Source: an uncultured Neisseria sp. (GTDB lineage Bacteria; Pseudomonadota; Gammaproteobacteria; Burkholderiales; Neisseriaceae). From it: a DNA stretch of 11,638 bases. Location: assembly GCA_927911515.1 (NCBI GenBank), contig CAKMQH010000299.1, positions 1 through 11,638 on the forward strand, in the 5' to 3' direction. This document shows, one piece after another, positions 1 through 6,725 of this stretch. The translations under genes and the position numbers were made by a program. Within the stretch, counting starts at the first letter, position 1; each line of letters starts with the position of its first letter. The notes beneath the pieces were generated by a model. The model did no database searches and was not told where the DNA came from. It saw only the letters and a program-made list of their open reading frames with translations.

Positions 1-69
1 GACCTGAAATAAAATTTCTTTTTAAATCAGATATTTTTTATAAAAATTTACTTTGTTGGCAACAAGCTC

Positions 70-98
70 TTGCCAAGCGGGGCAGTTAACGGCATAAT
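70..98 (+). promoter_or_regulatory. Promoter of the tRNA-Thr gene
   Basis: A -35 box TTGCCA (70-75, 5/6 to consensus) and a -10 box CATAAT (93-98, 5/6) are separated by exactly 17 bases. Transcription would start near 105, a few bases before the mature tRNA 5' end at 110. The 60 bases upstream are very AT-rich and could act as an UP element. A perfect 7-bp dyad, TTGGCAA (56-62) and TTGCCAA (70-76), overlaps the -35 box. The promoter is read from sequence only. Confidence 0.7.
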
Positions 99-109
99 TC
101 GGCTTCTTT

Positions 110-185
110 GCCGGTATAGCTCAGTTGGTAGAGCACCTGACTTGTAATCAGGGGGTCCCGAGTTCGACTCTTGGTGCCGGCACCA
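110..185 (+). tRNA. tRNA-Thr (anticodon TGT)
   Basis: A complete 76-nt cloverleaf with an encoded 3' CCA. The acceptor stem GCCGGTA (110-116) pairs with TGCCGGC (175-181) with one T-G wobble. The D arm is GCTC/GAGC, the anticodon stem CCTGA/TCAGG, and the T loop carries TTCGACT. The anticodon loop CTTGTAA spans 141-147, so the anticodon is TGT (143-145), reading ACA and related threonine codons. The body closely resembles the E. coli tRNA-Thr(UGU). It has its own promoter and a hairpin terminator 4 bases downstream, so it looks monocistronic. Confidence 0.97.
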
Positions 186-188
186 ATC

Positions 189-226
189 AAACAGCCCGAT
201 TGTGAAAGCAGTCGGGCTGTTTTGCG
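189..226 (+). terminator. Rho-independent terminator of tRNA-Thr
   Basis: A perfect 11-bp stem AACAGCCCGA.../...TCGGGCTGTT (189-199 with 212-222) is closed over a 12-base loop and runs into TTTT. It follows the tRNA CCA by 3 bases. Confidence 0.85.
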
Positions 227-246
227 TTTTCCGTTCGGGTGGTATG

Positions 247-276
247 GTGGCAGGGCGGCGGGCATTTCACTATAAT
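247..276 (+). promoter_or_regulatory. Probable panB promoter
   Basis: A consensus -10 TATAAT (271-276) is preceded at 18 bases by GTGGCA (247-252, 4/6 to TTGACA). The predicted start near 283 gives a leader of about 40 nt containing a DUS and the panB ribosome-binding site. Inferred from sequence. Confidence 0.5.
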
Positions 277-294
277 AGCCCGTTTTAATCTAAA

Positions 295-306
295 AGGTCG
301 TCTGAA
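295..306 (+). repeat. DNA uptake sequence (AGGTCGTCTGAA) in the panB leader
   Basis: A perfect 12-mer of the mucosa-type DUS, unpaired here (no inverted partner), lying 20 bases upstream of the panB start codon. DUS motifs are recognised by the type IV pilus minor pilin ComP during natural transformation; that role is family knowledge. Confidence 0.9.
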
Positions 307-325
307 AAAGGCGGAACACATTCCA

Positions 326-1114
326 ATGATTACTGTGAACACACTGCAAAAGATGAAGGCAGAAGGCGAAAAAATCGCCATGCTGACTGCCTATGAATCC
401 AGCTTTGCCGCGTTGATGGATAATGTCGGCGTTGATGTTTTACTGGTGGGCGATTCCTTGGGCATGACCGTGCAGGGACGCAAATCCACGCTGCCAGTCA
501 GCTTGCGCGATATGTGTTACCACACTGAAAACGTCGCGCGCGGTACGGAAAACGCGATGATTGTCAGCGACTTGCCTTTTGGTGCGTATCAGCAGAGTAA
601 GGAACAAGCGTTTGCCGCCGCTGTCGAACTGATGGCGGCAGGTGCGCATATGGTCAAACTCGAAGGCGGCGTTTGGATGGCGGAAACCACCGAATTCCTG
701 CAAATGCGCGGCATTCCCGTCTGCGCTCATATCGGCTTGACCCCGCAGTCCGTGTTTGCGTTTGGCGGATATAAAGTGCAAGGGCGGGGCGATAAGGCGG
801 AAGCCTTGTTGGCAGACGCGAAAGCGCACGACCAAGCGGGTGCAGCCATCGTATTGATGGAATGCGTACCGGCGGAGTTGGCGAAAAAAGTAACCGAAAC
901 CGTTTCTTGCCCGACCATCGGCATCGGCGCGGGCGTGGATTGCGACGGACAAGTCTTGGTCATGCACGATATGCTCGGCATTTTTCCGGGCAAAACTGCC
1001 AAATTCGTCAAAAATTTCATGCAGGGTAAAGACAGCGTCCAAGCCGCCGTTGAAGCCTATGTTCATGAAGTCAAAGCCAAAAACTTCCCCGCTGCGGAAC
1101 ATTCGTTTGCTTGA
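326..1114 (+). CDS. panB: 3-methyl-2-oxobutanoate hydroxymethyltransferase
   Basis: PanB transfers a hydroxymethyl group from 5,10-methylenetetrahydrofolate to alpha-ketoisovalerate to make ketopantoate, the first committed step of pantothenate (vitamin B5) and CoA synthesis in the cytosol. The 262-aa product has the family's usual length and TIM-barrel motifs in order: TAYESSFAAL, VGDSLGM, SDLPFGAY, MVKLEGG, GLTPQSV, GGYKVQGRG, LMECVPAELA and IGIGAG. Metal and catalytic residues equivalent to E. coli D45, D84, K112, E114 and E181 are D43, D82, K111, E113 and E179. I chose the ATG at 326 because it gives the family N-terminus (MITVNTLQKM) behind an AAGGCGG-like ribosome site. An upstream in-frame start at 239 would lie before the promoter -10. 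panC follows 173 bases downstream behind its own terminator and promoter, so the two form a pathway pair rather than a tight operon. Confidence 0.97.
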   Translation: MITVNTLQKMKAEGEKIAMLTAYESSFAALMDNVGVDVLLVGDSLGMTVQGRKSTLPVSLRDMCYHTENVARGTENAMIVSDLPFGAYQQSKEQAFAAAVELMAAGAHMVKLEGGVWMAETTEFLQMRGIPVCAHIGLTPQSVFAFGGYKVQGRGDKAEALLADAKAHDQAGAAIVLMECVPAELAKKVTETVSCPTIGIGAGVDCDGQVLVMHDMLGIFPGKTAKFVKNFMQGKDSVQAAVEAYVHEVKAKNFPAAEHSFA

Positions 1115-1130
1115 TGCTTATAACTAAAAA

Positions 1131-1184
1131 AAAGGTCGTCGTGAAAAGGTTTTCATCGTGAAAACCGAATTTCAGAGACCTTTG
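1131..1184 (+). terminator. panB terminator built from degenerate DUS arms
   Basis: The outer arms AAAGGTC...(1131-) and ...GAGACCTTT (to 1183) are damaged DUS copies. The first reads AGGTCGTCGTGAA (1133-1145, an inserted G) and the second TTCAGAGACCT (a missing C). Inside them is a perfect hairpin, GGTTTTCA (1148-1155) with TGAAAACC (1159-1166) over a TCG loop. The structure is followed by TTTGTTTG. Termination is likely but weaker than a clean DUS hairpin. Confidence 0.55.
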
Positions 1185-1209
1185 TTTGTCCGTGTTCCCA
1201 GCGTATAAT
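1182..1209 (+). promoter_or_regulatory. Probable panC promoter
   Basis: A consensus -10 TATAAT (1204-1209) has a weak -35, TTGTTT (1182-1187), at 16 bases. It sits just after the panB terminator and about 80 bases before the panC ATG, which suggests panC is transcribed separately. Confidence 0.45.
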
Positions 1210-1287
1210 CGGCGCGTGATTTTCGGGCTGACAAAACATAGCGGCTGCGCGCCGCAATCCCGAAAAAGATAAAGGACATTTTCCACC

Positions 1288-2124
1288 ATGCAAATCATTC
1301 ATACCATTAAAGAATTACGCGGATGGCGCAAAAACGCAGGCAGCGTTGCCTTTGTACCGACTATGGGCAATCTGCACGAAGGCCATCTTGCCCTCGTTCG
1401 CGAAGCCAAAAAACGCGCCGACAACGTCGTGGTCAGCATTTTCGTCAACCGTCTGCAATTCGGGCAAGGCGAGGATTTCGACAAATACCCGCGCACCTTG
1501 CAGCAAGACGCCGACAAACTTGCCAACGAAGGCGTAGCCGTCGTGTTTGCGCCCGACGAAAAAGAGCTGTATCCCAATGTCGAGCAACGTTTTAACGTCG
1601 AACCGCCCAACCTTCAAAACGAATTGTGCGGCAAATTCCGCCCCGGCCATTTTCGCGGTGTCGCTACTGTCGTGAGCAAACTGTTCAACATCGTCCAACC
1701 CGATACCGCCTGTTTCGGCAAAAAAGATTACCAACAGTTGGCAATTATCAAAGGCTTTGTCGAAGACCTGAATTTCAATATCGACATCGTTCCCGTCGAT
1801 ACCGGCCGCGCTCCTGACGGACTCGCGCTTTCCAGCCGCAACCAATACCTCAGCGAAGCAGAACGCGCCGAAGCCCCGCGTCTGTACCGCGAATTGCAGC
1901 GCGTTGCCGCCGAACTCAAAAACGGCAATCTCGATTACGTCGGACTGGAAACGGAAACCGTCCGCCGCCTGACCGAAGCGGGCTGGGTGGTTGATTACGT
2001 CGAAATCCGCCATGCCGAGAGCCTCGCCGTCGCACGCACCGGCGACAAAGCCCTCGTCGTCCTCGCCGCCGCCCGCTTGGGAACAACGCGCCTGATTGAT
2101 AACTTGGAAGTCAGCTTGGCTTGA
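1288..2124 (+). CDS. panC: Pantoate--beta-alanine ligase (pantothenate synthetase)
   Basis: PanC condenses pantoate with beta-alanine using ATP, via a pantoyl-adenylate, to give pantothenate. The 278-aa product matches the family's length and nucleotidyltransferase motifs: PTMGNLHEGHL (24-34) with the HIGH-type H30/H33, FVNRLQFG (52-59), FRPGHFRGVATVV (117-129), FGKKDYQQ (143-150) and the KMSKS-equivalent LSSRNQYLS (181-189). R56 stands where most PanC enzymes have Pro (FVNPxQF); from memory this Arg is shared by other Neisseria, so it is probably not a defect. The start is supported by AAAGGA at 1271-1276. The gene ends 70 bases before the convergent SIMPL-domain gene, with a DUS terminator between them. 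It acts one step after PanB, with the ketopantoate reductase step encoded elsewhere. Confidence 0.97.
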   Translation: MQIIHTIKELRGWRKNAGSVAFVPTMGNLHEGHLALVREAKKRADNVVVSIFVNRLQFGQGEDFDKYPRTLQQDADKLANEGVAVVFAPDEKELYPNVEQRFNVEPPNLQNELCGKFRPGHFRGVATVVSKLFNIVQPDTACFGKKDYQQLAIIKGFVEDLNFNIDIVPVDTGRAPDGLALSSRNQYLSEAERAEAPRLYRELQRVAAELKNGNLDYVGLETETVRRLTEAGWVVDYVEIRHAESLAVARTGDKALVVLAAARLGTTRLIDNLEVSLA

Positions 2125-2136
2125 TTGTTGGCATAG

Positions 2137-2180
2137 AAAAAGGTCGTCTGAAAACCGGTTTGGGTTTCAGAGACCTTTTT
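2137..2180 (+). terminator. panC terminator with one intact DUS arm
   Basis: AAAAAGGTCGTCTGAAAACC (2137-2156; perfect DUS at 2141-2152) pairs with GGTTTCAGAGACCTTTTT (2163-2180), leaving a bulged G and a bulged A, and ends in a T run. The second arm has lost one C of the DUS. Because AAAAA also precedes the first arm, it can serve the convergent SIMPL-domain gene from the other strand. Confidence 0.8.
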
Positions 2181-2194
2181 GTTTGGAGAGTATT

Positions 2195-2926
2195 TTACAT
2201 CTGCACCAAGCCGTTGACGGTGATGCTGATTTCTTCTGAGCCGGGAGAGGGAGCTTGGATAGCGTTGTTTTCGTCGCTTGCCGCACTTCTAACAATAGCG
2301 GATTCGGCACTCATCATTTTGGTACGGGCGAAACCTAAACGGTCGTCGATGGAGCGGTTGCCGATGTGGCCTAAATTGAGTTTGACGATTTTGTAGTTGG
2401 AAAAGCCGAGCGTTTTCGCCAAATCTTGCGCGCGGTCTTTGAAGCGCAGGATGGCGGCTTTGCTGACTTGATCGACGGCGGCTTCGCGTTTTTCTTTGGA
2501 GATGCTGAAGCTGATGTGGTTGAGGGTGGCAGATTGCAGCGTCTCGTCAGTCAGGCGGTTGATGGCGTCAAAGTCTTTGCTTTCGACTTTGAACGAGGCA
2601 ATTTCCTCCCAGCCTGTTTGGATGCGTTTGCCGTTGTTGTTGTATTCATGGCGCGGGCTGGCGCTGCGGCTGAGGAGTTCGGCTTGGAGTTTGTTGTTTT
2701 GTACGGTTTTGTTGAAGTCGTTGAATTTTTTCTGAAACGCTTTATTCACCGTGGCGCGGTCTTTGCCTTCGGCATTGATGCTGAAGTGGGCGGTCATGGT
2801 ATCGCGGGTTATTTCCAGATTGGCGGATTCGGCAAATTCGACCATGTTGTAATGAAGGGTGTCGGTTTCGGCTGCGACGGGCAGGGCGGTTGCAAGCACA
2901 AGAGCGGCAAGGATGGGGCGTAACAT
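2195..2926 (-). CDS. Periplasmic SIMPL-domain (DUF541/YggE-like) protein
   Basis: A 243-aa exported protein of unknown function. Residues 1-20 (MLRPILAALVLATALPVAAE) form a typical Sec signal peptide with an AxA-type cleavage site near residue 19-20. The rest resembles the SIMPL/DUF541 family: a repeated beta-alpha fold with FSINAEGKDRATVNKAFQKK early, an IQTGWEEIASFKVESKDFDAINRL segment mid-protein and the helix AILRFKDRAQDLAKTLG near 160-180. Length is close to E. coli YggE, a periplasmic protein linked to oxidative stress; transferring that role here is inference. The start is set by AAGGA on the minus strand (plus 2933-2938), 7-8 bases before the ATG. It lies downstream of trkA on the same strand, 138 bases apart with an inverted DUS pair between, so it is probably its own transcription unit. 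It converges on panC. Confidence 0.8.
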   Translation of the reverse strand: MLRPILAALVLATALPVAAETDTLHYNMVEFAESANLEITRDTMTAHFSINAEGKDRATVNKAFQKKFNDFNKTVQNNKLQAELLSRSASPRHEYNNNGKRIQTGWEEIASFKVESKDFDAINRLTDETLQSATLNHISFSISKEKREAAVDQVSKAAILRFKDRAQDLAKTLGFSNYKIVKLNLGHIGNRSIDDRLGFARTKMMSAESAIVRSAASDENNAIQAPSPGSEEISITVNGLVQM

Positions 2927-2981
2927 GGATTTTCCTTTTGGTATCGGATGTGGAAACGGATGATATTGGATAATTTGTGTC

Positions 2982-3055
2982 AGGTCGTCTGAAAGCGCGG
3001 CTTCAACAAAGTTGAAAAAGGTTTTGACTGCGCTGCAACAGGTTTCAGACGACCT
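2982..3055 (-). terminator. Inverted DUS pair between trkA and the SIMPL gene
   Basis: Two perfect DUS copies in opposite orientation (2982-2993 AGGTCGTCTGAA; 3044-3055 TTCAGACGACCT) can form a 13-bp stem around a 50-base loop, which holds a small perfect hairpin TTCAAC/GTTGAA (3002-3016). The structure lies 10 bases after the trkA stop. No strong T run follows on the minus strand, so termination may be inefficient. Confidence 0.55.
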
Positions 3056-3064
3056 TTGACGGTG

Positions 3065-4477
3065 TCAGCCGAAAAAGCCCATTTTGACTTGGATGAGTTT
3101 TTCAAGTTCGGGCAGGACGCGACGGCGGGAGACGAAGAAGATGATGTGGTCGCCGTCTTGGACAATGGTGTCGGTGTGGTGTCCCATGATGACTTCGCCC
3201 GTTTCGGCGCGGACAATGGCGGCGATGTAGCAGTCGCCCGGCCATTTAATGCCGCTGATGCGCCTGCCGACGATGGCGGAGGTATTTTTGTCGCCGTGGA
3301 CGACGACTTCGATGGCTTCGGCAGTGCCACGTCTGAGGGGGTGGACGGCAACGATGTCGCCTCGGCGGATGTGTGCAAGGATGGAGCCGATGGTGATGAG
3401 GTGCGGCGAGACGACGATGTCGATTTTGTTGCCTTCGAGCAAATCGACGTAGCTGGAGCGGTTGACGATGGTTACAACGCGTTTGGCACCAAGGTTTTTC
3501 GCCAACAGGCTGGACATGATGTTGTTTTCGTCGTCGTTGGTCAGGGCGCAGAAGACGTCGATTTCGTCGATATATTCTTCGTCCAGCAGGGTTTCGTCGG
3601 TGGCGCTGCCTTGCAGGACGAGGGTGTTGTCGAGGTTTTCGGCGAGCCACTCGGCGCGGCGGGGGTTATGTTCGACGATTTTGATGTCGTATTTGGATTC
3701 GAGCTGCTTGGCAAGGCGGTAGCCGATGTTGCCGCCGCCGGCAATCATGATGCGGCGGGTGCGAGCTTCTTTGGGGCGCAGTTCGCGCATGATGATGTTG
3801 ACGCTGCTGATGTCGGCGGCAAAAAGTACCTCGTCGCCTTCAATGATGACGGTTTGCGGCGTGGGGACGATAAGGCGGTTGTTGCGGTATATGGCGCAGA
3901 TTTGGCAGTCCGCACCTTCGGGGAGGTGTTGGTTGATGTCGGCTATTTCGCGGTTGACGAGCAGCCCGCCTTTACGCGCCTGTACGATGACCATGCGGAC
4001 TTTGTCGCCGGCAAACCTCAATACCTGCAATGCGCTGGTGTAGCTGAGCAGCCCGACGAGCTGTTCGGTAACGAGCTGTTCGGGACTGATGGTTTCGGTG
4101 ATGTCGAAGACGGTAAGGCTGCCGTTTTCCGTATCGTCGTTTTCAGGGTAGGGGTATTCCAGATATTCGCTGGAACGCACGCGGGCGATGCGGCTGGGGA
4201 TGTTGAAAAGGTCGGCGGCGATTTTACAGGCGACGATGTTGGTTTCGTCGCTGCGGGTCAGGGCAAGCAGGAGGTCGGAATCTGCCGCGCCCGCCTGTTC
4301 GAGGATGAACGGGGATGCGCCGTTGCCGAGTATGGTTTGGACGTCAAGGCGGCTGCCGATGTGTTGCAGGGCTTTTTCGTCGATGTCGATAACGGTAACG
4401 TCGTTGCTGGAAACGGAGGCGAGGTTTTGCGCGACGGTCGAGCCGACCTGTCCGCTGCCGAGGATGAGGATTTTCAC
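3065..4477 (-). CDS. trkA: Trk system potassium uptake protein TrkA
   Basis: TrkA is the cytoplasmic, NAD(H)-binding regulatory subunit that associates with the TrkH/TrkG potassium channel. The 470-aa product (E. coli TrkA is 458) has the duplicated RCK layout. The first Rossmann domain has GSGQVG at 7-12 and the acidic ribose-binding D31 in VIDID. A TrkA_C segment follows at about 145-225, then a second Rossmann domain with AGGGNIG at 246-252 and IKIVEHNPRR. A final TrkA_C domain ends the protein. The start is GTG (4475-4477); it gives the family N-terminus MKILILGSGQVG. No Shine-Dalgarno match is visible in the 20 bases before it, which is unusual beside its neighbours. The gene is divergent from hisS. 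A long open frame runs antisense along its whole length but encodes low-complexity Asp/Val/Gly-rich sequence and is a codon-bias shadow. Confidence 0.95.
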   Translation of the reverse strand: MKILILGSGQVGSTVAQNLASVSSNDVTVIDIDEKALQHIGSRLDVQTILGNGASPFILEQAGAADSDLLLALTRSDETNIVACKIAADLFNIPSRIARVRSSEYLEYPYPENDDTENGSLTVFDITETISPEQLVTEQLVGLLSYTSALQVLRFAGDKVRMVIVQARKGGLLVNREIADINQHLPEGADCQICAIYRNNRLIVPTPQTVIIEGDEVLFAADISSVNIIMRELRPKEARTRRIMIAGGGNIGYRLAKQLESKYDIKIVEHNPRRAEWLAENLDNTLVLQGSATDETLLDEEYIDEIDVFCALTNDDENNIMSSLLAKNLGAKRVVTIVNRSSYVDLLEGNKIDIVVSPHLITIGSILAHIRRGDIVAVHPLRRGTAEAIEVVVHGDKNTSAIVGRRISGIKWPGDCYIAAIVRAETGEVIMGHHTDTIVQDGDHIIFFVSRRRVLPELEKLIQVKMGFFG

Positions 4478-4515
4478 GGTTTGGGCGGGTGGGTTGGTAA
4501 GGATGATGGGATTGT

Positions 4516-4544
4516 ATAGTAAAACAAAATAAAAAGGCTACAAT
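4516..4544 (-). promoter_or_regulatory. Possible trkA promoter
   Basis: On the minus strand TTGTAG (plus 4539-4544) is followed at 16-17 bases by TACTAT/ACTATA and then TATACA (plus 4514-4522). This AT-rich patch is the only promoter-like sequence upstream of trkA and would give a leader of about 30 nt. The match is weak. Confidence 0.35.
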
Positions 4545-4581
4545 GCCATCCTTGCCTTATTGCGGCTGCTTTGAATCTACG

Positions 4582-4626
4582 GGGTCGTCTGAAAAATCGC
4601 CGCTCCGGTTTTCAGACGACCTTTTT
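4582..4626 (+). terminator. DUS-pair terminator between the divergent trkA and hisS
   Basis: GGTCGTCTGAAAA (4583-4595) pairs perfectly with TTTTCAGACGACC (4609-4621) over a 13-base loop and is followed by TTTTT (4622-4626). The 3' arm is a perfect DUS (4611-4622). The 5' arm differs at the first base (GGGTCGTCTGAA, 4582-4593). It has the form of a plus-strand terminator although no plus-strand gene ends here. It may insulate hisS from read-through or simply be a DUS site. Confidence 0.7.
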
Positions 4627-4650
4627 GTCCAAATCCTTCATCGCCGAAAC

Positions 4651-4679
4651 CTCACAACTCCTTAAAAATCAGCTATAAT
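4651..4679 (+). promoter_or_regulatory. hisS promoter
   Basis: CTCACA (4651-4656, 4/6 to TTGACA), a 17-base spacer and a perfect TATAAT (4674-4679). The start point would fall near 4686, giving a leader of about 30 nt before the hisS ATG at 4715. No histidine-rich leader peptide or attenuator is visible. Confidence 0.65.
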
Positions 4680-4714
4680 TGCCGACTATTTTGATTCTGG
4701 TATCCCTATTTGAA

Positions 4715-6010
4715 ATGGCACAAAAAATCCAATCCGTCAAAGGCATGAACGACCTTTTGCCAGTCGAACAGAAAGATTTCAAACTGACCGCCGCGTTTTG
4801 GCAGGCGTTTGAAGATGTGGTCGGCCGCTGGACGCGTGCTTATGGTTATCAGCAAATCCGTACGCCGATTGTCGAGCAGACGGGTTTGTTTGTCCGCTCC
4901 ATCGGTGAAGAAACCGATGTGGTCGGCAAGGAAATGTACACGTTTTCCGATTCCAACGATTCTTTGAGCCTGAGTCTGCGCCCGGAAGGTACGGCATCCT
5001 GCCTGCGCGCGGTGGTCGAACACAATCTGTTGTACAACAGCCCGCAAAAGCTGTGGTACATGGGTCCGATGTTCCGCCGCGAACGTCCGCAAAAAGGACG
5101 TTACCGCCAGTTTCATCAAGTCGGCATCGAGGCGTTGGGTTTTGAAGGCCCGGACATCGACGCGGAAATCATCGCCATGTCGGCGGATTTGTGGGACAAA
5201 CTGGGTATCCGCAATTACCTGACTTTGGAAATCAACAGCTTGGGTAATCGCGAAGAACGCGCGGCGCACCGTGCGGCTTTGGTCGAATATCTGACCCGTT
5301 ATGAAGATAAATTGGACGAAGACAGCAAACGTCGTCTGAAAACCAATCCGTTGCGCGTTTTGGATTCCAAAAATCCCGATTTGCAGGAAATCTGCAATGC
5401 CGCACCACATTTGACCGATTATCTGGGCGAGGAATCGCGCAATCATTACAGCCGTTTCAAAGCCATGCTGGAAGGCTTGGGCATCCGATATGTTGAAAAC
5501 CCGCGGCTGGTGCGCGGTTTGGATTATTACAACCAAACCGTTTTTGAATGGACGACTGACAAACTCGGCGCGCAGGCGACGGTATGTGGCGGCGGCCGTT
5601 ACGACGGTTTGATTGAAGAACTTGGCGGCAAGCCTGCGCCGTCCATCGGTTTTGCAATGGGTATCGAGCGTTTGCTGCTGCTGGTTAGCGAATACGGTTC
5701 GCTGGAAGTCAATGCCGCGCCTGACGTGTACGCTATGCATCAGGGCGAGGGTGCGGATTTGCAAGTGATGAAATACGCGCAAGCCTTACGCGCACAAGGT
5801 TTCAACGTGATGCAGCATTCCGGCTATCAAAGCCTGAAAGCGCAAATGAAAAAAGCCGACAACAGCGGCGCGCGCTTTGCCCTGATTGTCGCGCAAGACG
5901 AATTGGCGAACGGTACGGTTACACTTAAAGATATGAACGGTGCACACGGTCAGCAAACCGTCGCCACCGACGATTTAATCCACACTTTACAACAATGGAA
6001 GAACGCATAA
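4715..6010 (+). CDS. hisS: Histidine--tRNA ligase
   Basis: Class II aminoacyl-tRNA synthetase charging tRNA-His with histidine, using ATP. The 431-aa product has the usual bacterial length. Seen in order: the N-terminal KGMNDLLP, SLRPEGTA (about 88-95), motif 2 MFRRERPQKGRYRQFHQ (about 119-135), the histidine-binding LVRGLDYYNQ (about 263-272), GGGRYDG (about 293-299), motif 3 IGFAMGIERLLL (about 311-322) and a C-terminal anticodon-binding domain. The ATG at 4715 is chosen because an upstream in-frame TTG at 4679 overlaps the last base of the promoter -10. A DUS-like core GTCGTCTGAA lies inside the gene at 5331-5340, encoding part of KRRLKT. The stop TAA abuts the ATG of the next gene, so hisS and the yfgM-like gene are co-transcribed. 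Confidence 0.97.
   Translation: MAQKIQSVKGMNDLLPVEQKDFKLTAAFWQAFEDVVGRWTRAYGYQQIRTPIVEQTGLFVRSIGEETDVVGKEMYTFSDSNDSLSLSLRPEGTASCLRAVVEHNLLYNSPQKLWYMGPMFRRERPQKGRYRQFHQVGIEALGFEGPDIDAEIIAMSADLWDKLGIRNYLTLEINSLGNREERAAHRAALVEYLTRYEDKLDEDSKRRLKTNPLRVLDSKNPDLQEICNAAPHLTDYLGEESRNHYSRFKAMLEGLGIRYVENPRLVRGLDYYNQTVFEWTTDKLGAQATVCGGGRYDGLIEELGGKPAPSIGFAMGIERLLLLVSEYGSLEVNAAPDVYAMHQGEGADLQVMKYAQALRAQGFNVMQHSGYQSLKAQMKKADNSGARFALIVAQDELANGTVTLKDMNGAHGQQTVATDDLIHTLQQWKNA
5329..5340 (+). repeat. Intragenic DUS-like site in hisS
   Basis: ACGTCGTCTGAA matches the mucosa-type DUS at 11 of 12 bases, with the core GTCGTCTGAA intact. It is read as codons for ArgArgLeuLys, so it may be constrained by protein sequence instead. 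Confidence 0.5.
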
Positions 6011-6641
6011 ATGGCAGCCCATCTCGAAGAACAACAAGAGTTAGACAATTTTAAATACTTTTGGAAAACTACCGGCCGATGGCTGTTTGCCCTGCTGATG
6101 GCGGCGGCGTTGGGCTATTTGGGCTATACCATGTATAAAAGCCATAAAGCCTCGAAAAATCAGGAAGCTGCTGCGGTATTGGCGAAAATCGTCGATAAAA
6201 TGCAGGCAAAAGCCTCGCAAGCCGAAGTTAACGCCGATTTGACCAATCTTCAGCAAAACTATTCTGATTCCATTGCCGCAGCGCAAGCGACGCTGATGGC
6301 AGCTGCGACCGAATATGATGCCCGCCGTTACGACGTGGCTGAAGGTCATCTGAACTGGGTGTTGCAAAACCAAAAAGCCCCGCTGGTTCAAGCATTGGCG
6401 GCGCAGCGTTTGGGTATCGTTTTATTGCAGCAGAAAAAAATACGATGCCGCGATTGCAGCATTGAACACCAAAGTTGAAGCCGATTTCGAGCCGCTGCTG
6501 TTGGAAGCGAAAGGCGATGTTTATGCCGCGCAAAACAAAACCAAAGAAGCCGCGCAAAGCTATCAGCAGGCTTTGGAAAAGCTGCCTAAAGACGCTATCG
6601 AACGTGAATTGCTGCAAATGAAGCTGGATTCGCAAAAATAA
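6011..6641 (+). pseudogene. YfgM-like TPR ancillary protein, frameshifted as written
   Basis: A single-pass inner-membrane protein like E. coli YfgM (tetratricopeptide-like, associated with SecYEG and the chaperone PpiD). The N-terminus is cytosolic (MAAHLEEQQELDNFKYFWK), then a membrane segment at about 23-42 and a periplasmic helical repeat region. As written the frame breaks at an A7 run (6434-6440) after LLQQKK and stops at 6478, giving 155 aa. With six As it continues as YDAAIAALNTKVEADFEPLL...LQMKLDSQK to a TAA at 6639-6641, about 209 aa, the expected length. It starts directly after the hisS stop, with GGAAG at 5997-6001. The hisS-yfgM-der order matches that of many proteobacteria, except that bamB is missing here. 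Gene identity is firm; whether the frameshift is real is doubtful. Confidence 0.8.
6343..6354 (+). repeat. Intragenic DUS-like site in the yfgM-like gene
   Basis: AGGTCATCTGAA matches the DUS at 11 of 12 bases (G to A at base 6), read as part of the codons for Glu-Gly-His-Leu-Asn. It could be chance. Confidence 0.4.
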
Positions 6642-6652
6642 GGTCGTCTGAA
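6641..6652 (+). repeat. DUS overlapping the yfgM-like stop codon
   Basis: A perfect AGGTCGTCTGAA whose first A is the last base of the restored TAA stop (6639-6641). Its inverted partner lies 182 bases downstream at 6835-6846, beyond a terminator hairpin and a Correia element. Confidence 0.9.
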
Positions 6653-6670
6653 AAATTGAGAGACGTATGC

Positions 6671-6707
6671 GGCTTGTCGGAATCTTTCCGGCAAGCCTTG
6701 TCTGTTT
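6671..6707 (+). terminator. Rho-independent terminator of the hisS-yfgM unit
   Basis: GGCTTGTCGGAA (6671-6682) and TTCCGGCAAGCC (6686-6697) form a 12-bp stem with one wobble pair over a TCT loop, followed by TTGTCTGTTTT. It lies 30 bases after the restored yfgM stop. Confidence 0.8.
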
Positions 6708-6725
6708 TAATTGTGTTCCACTTTA

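Noticed and set aside
239..325. Upstream start for panB at 239
   Set aside because: It precedes the likely promoter -10 at 271 and adds residues not found in PanB; the ATG at 326 fits the family.
3056..4519. A 487-aa open frame on the plus strand opposite trkA
   Set aside because: It is the exact antisense of trkA, rich in Asp/Val/Gly/Phe with no motifs, no ribosome site and no domain logic. TrkA on the other strand has two clear Rossmann domains.
4706..5782. Long minus-strand frame opposite hisS, and similar ones opposite der (7415-8392) and panB (440-1102)
   Set aside because: They mirror well-recognised genes, lack motifs and ribosome sites, and are expected from codon bias.
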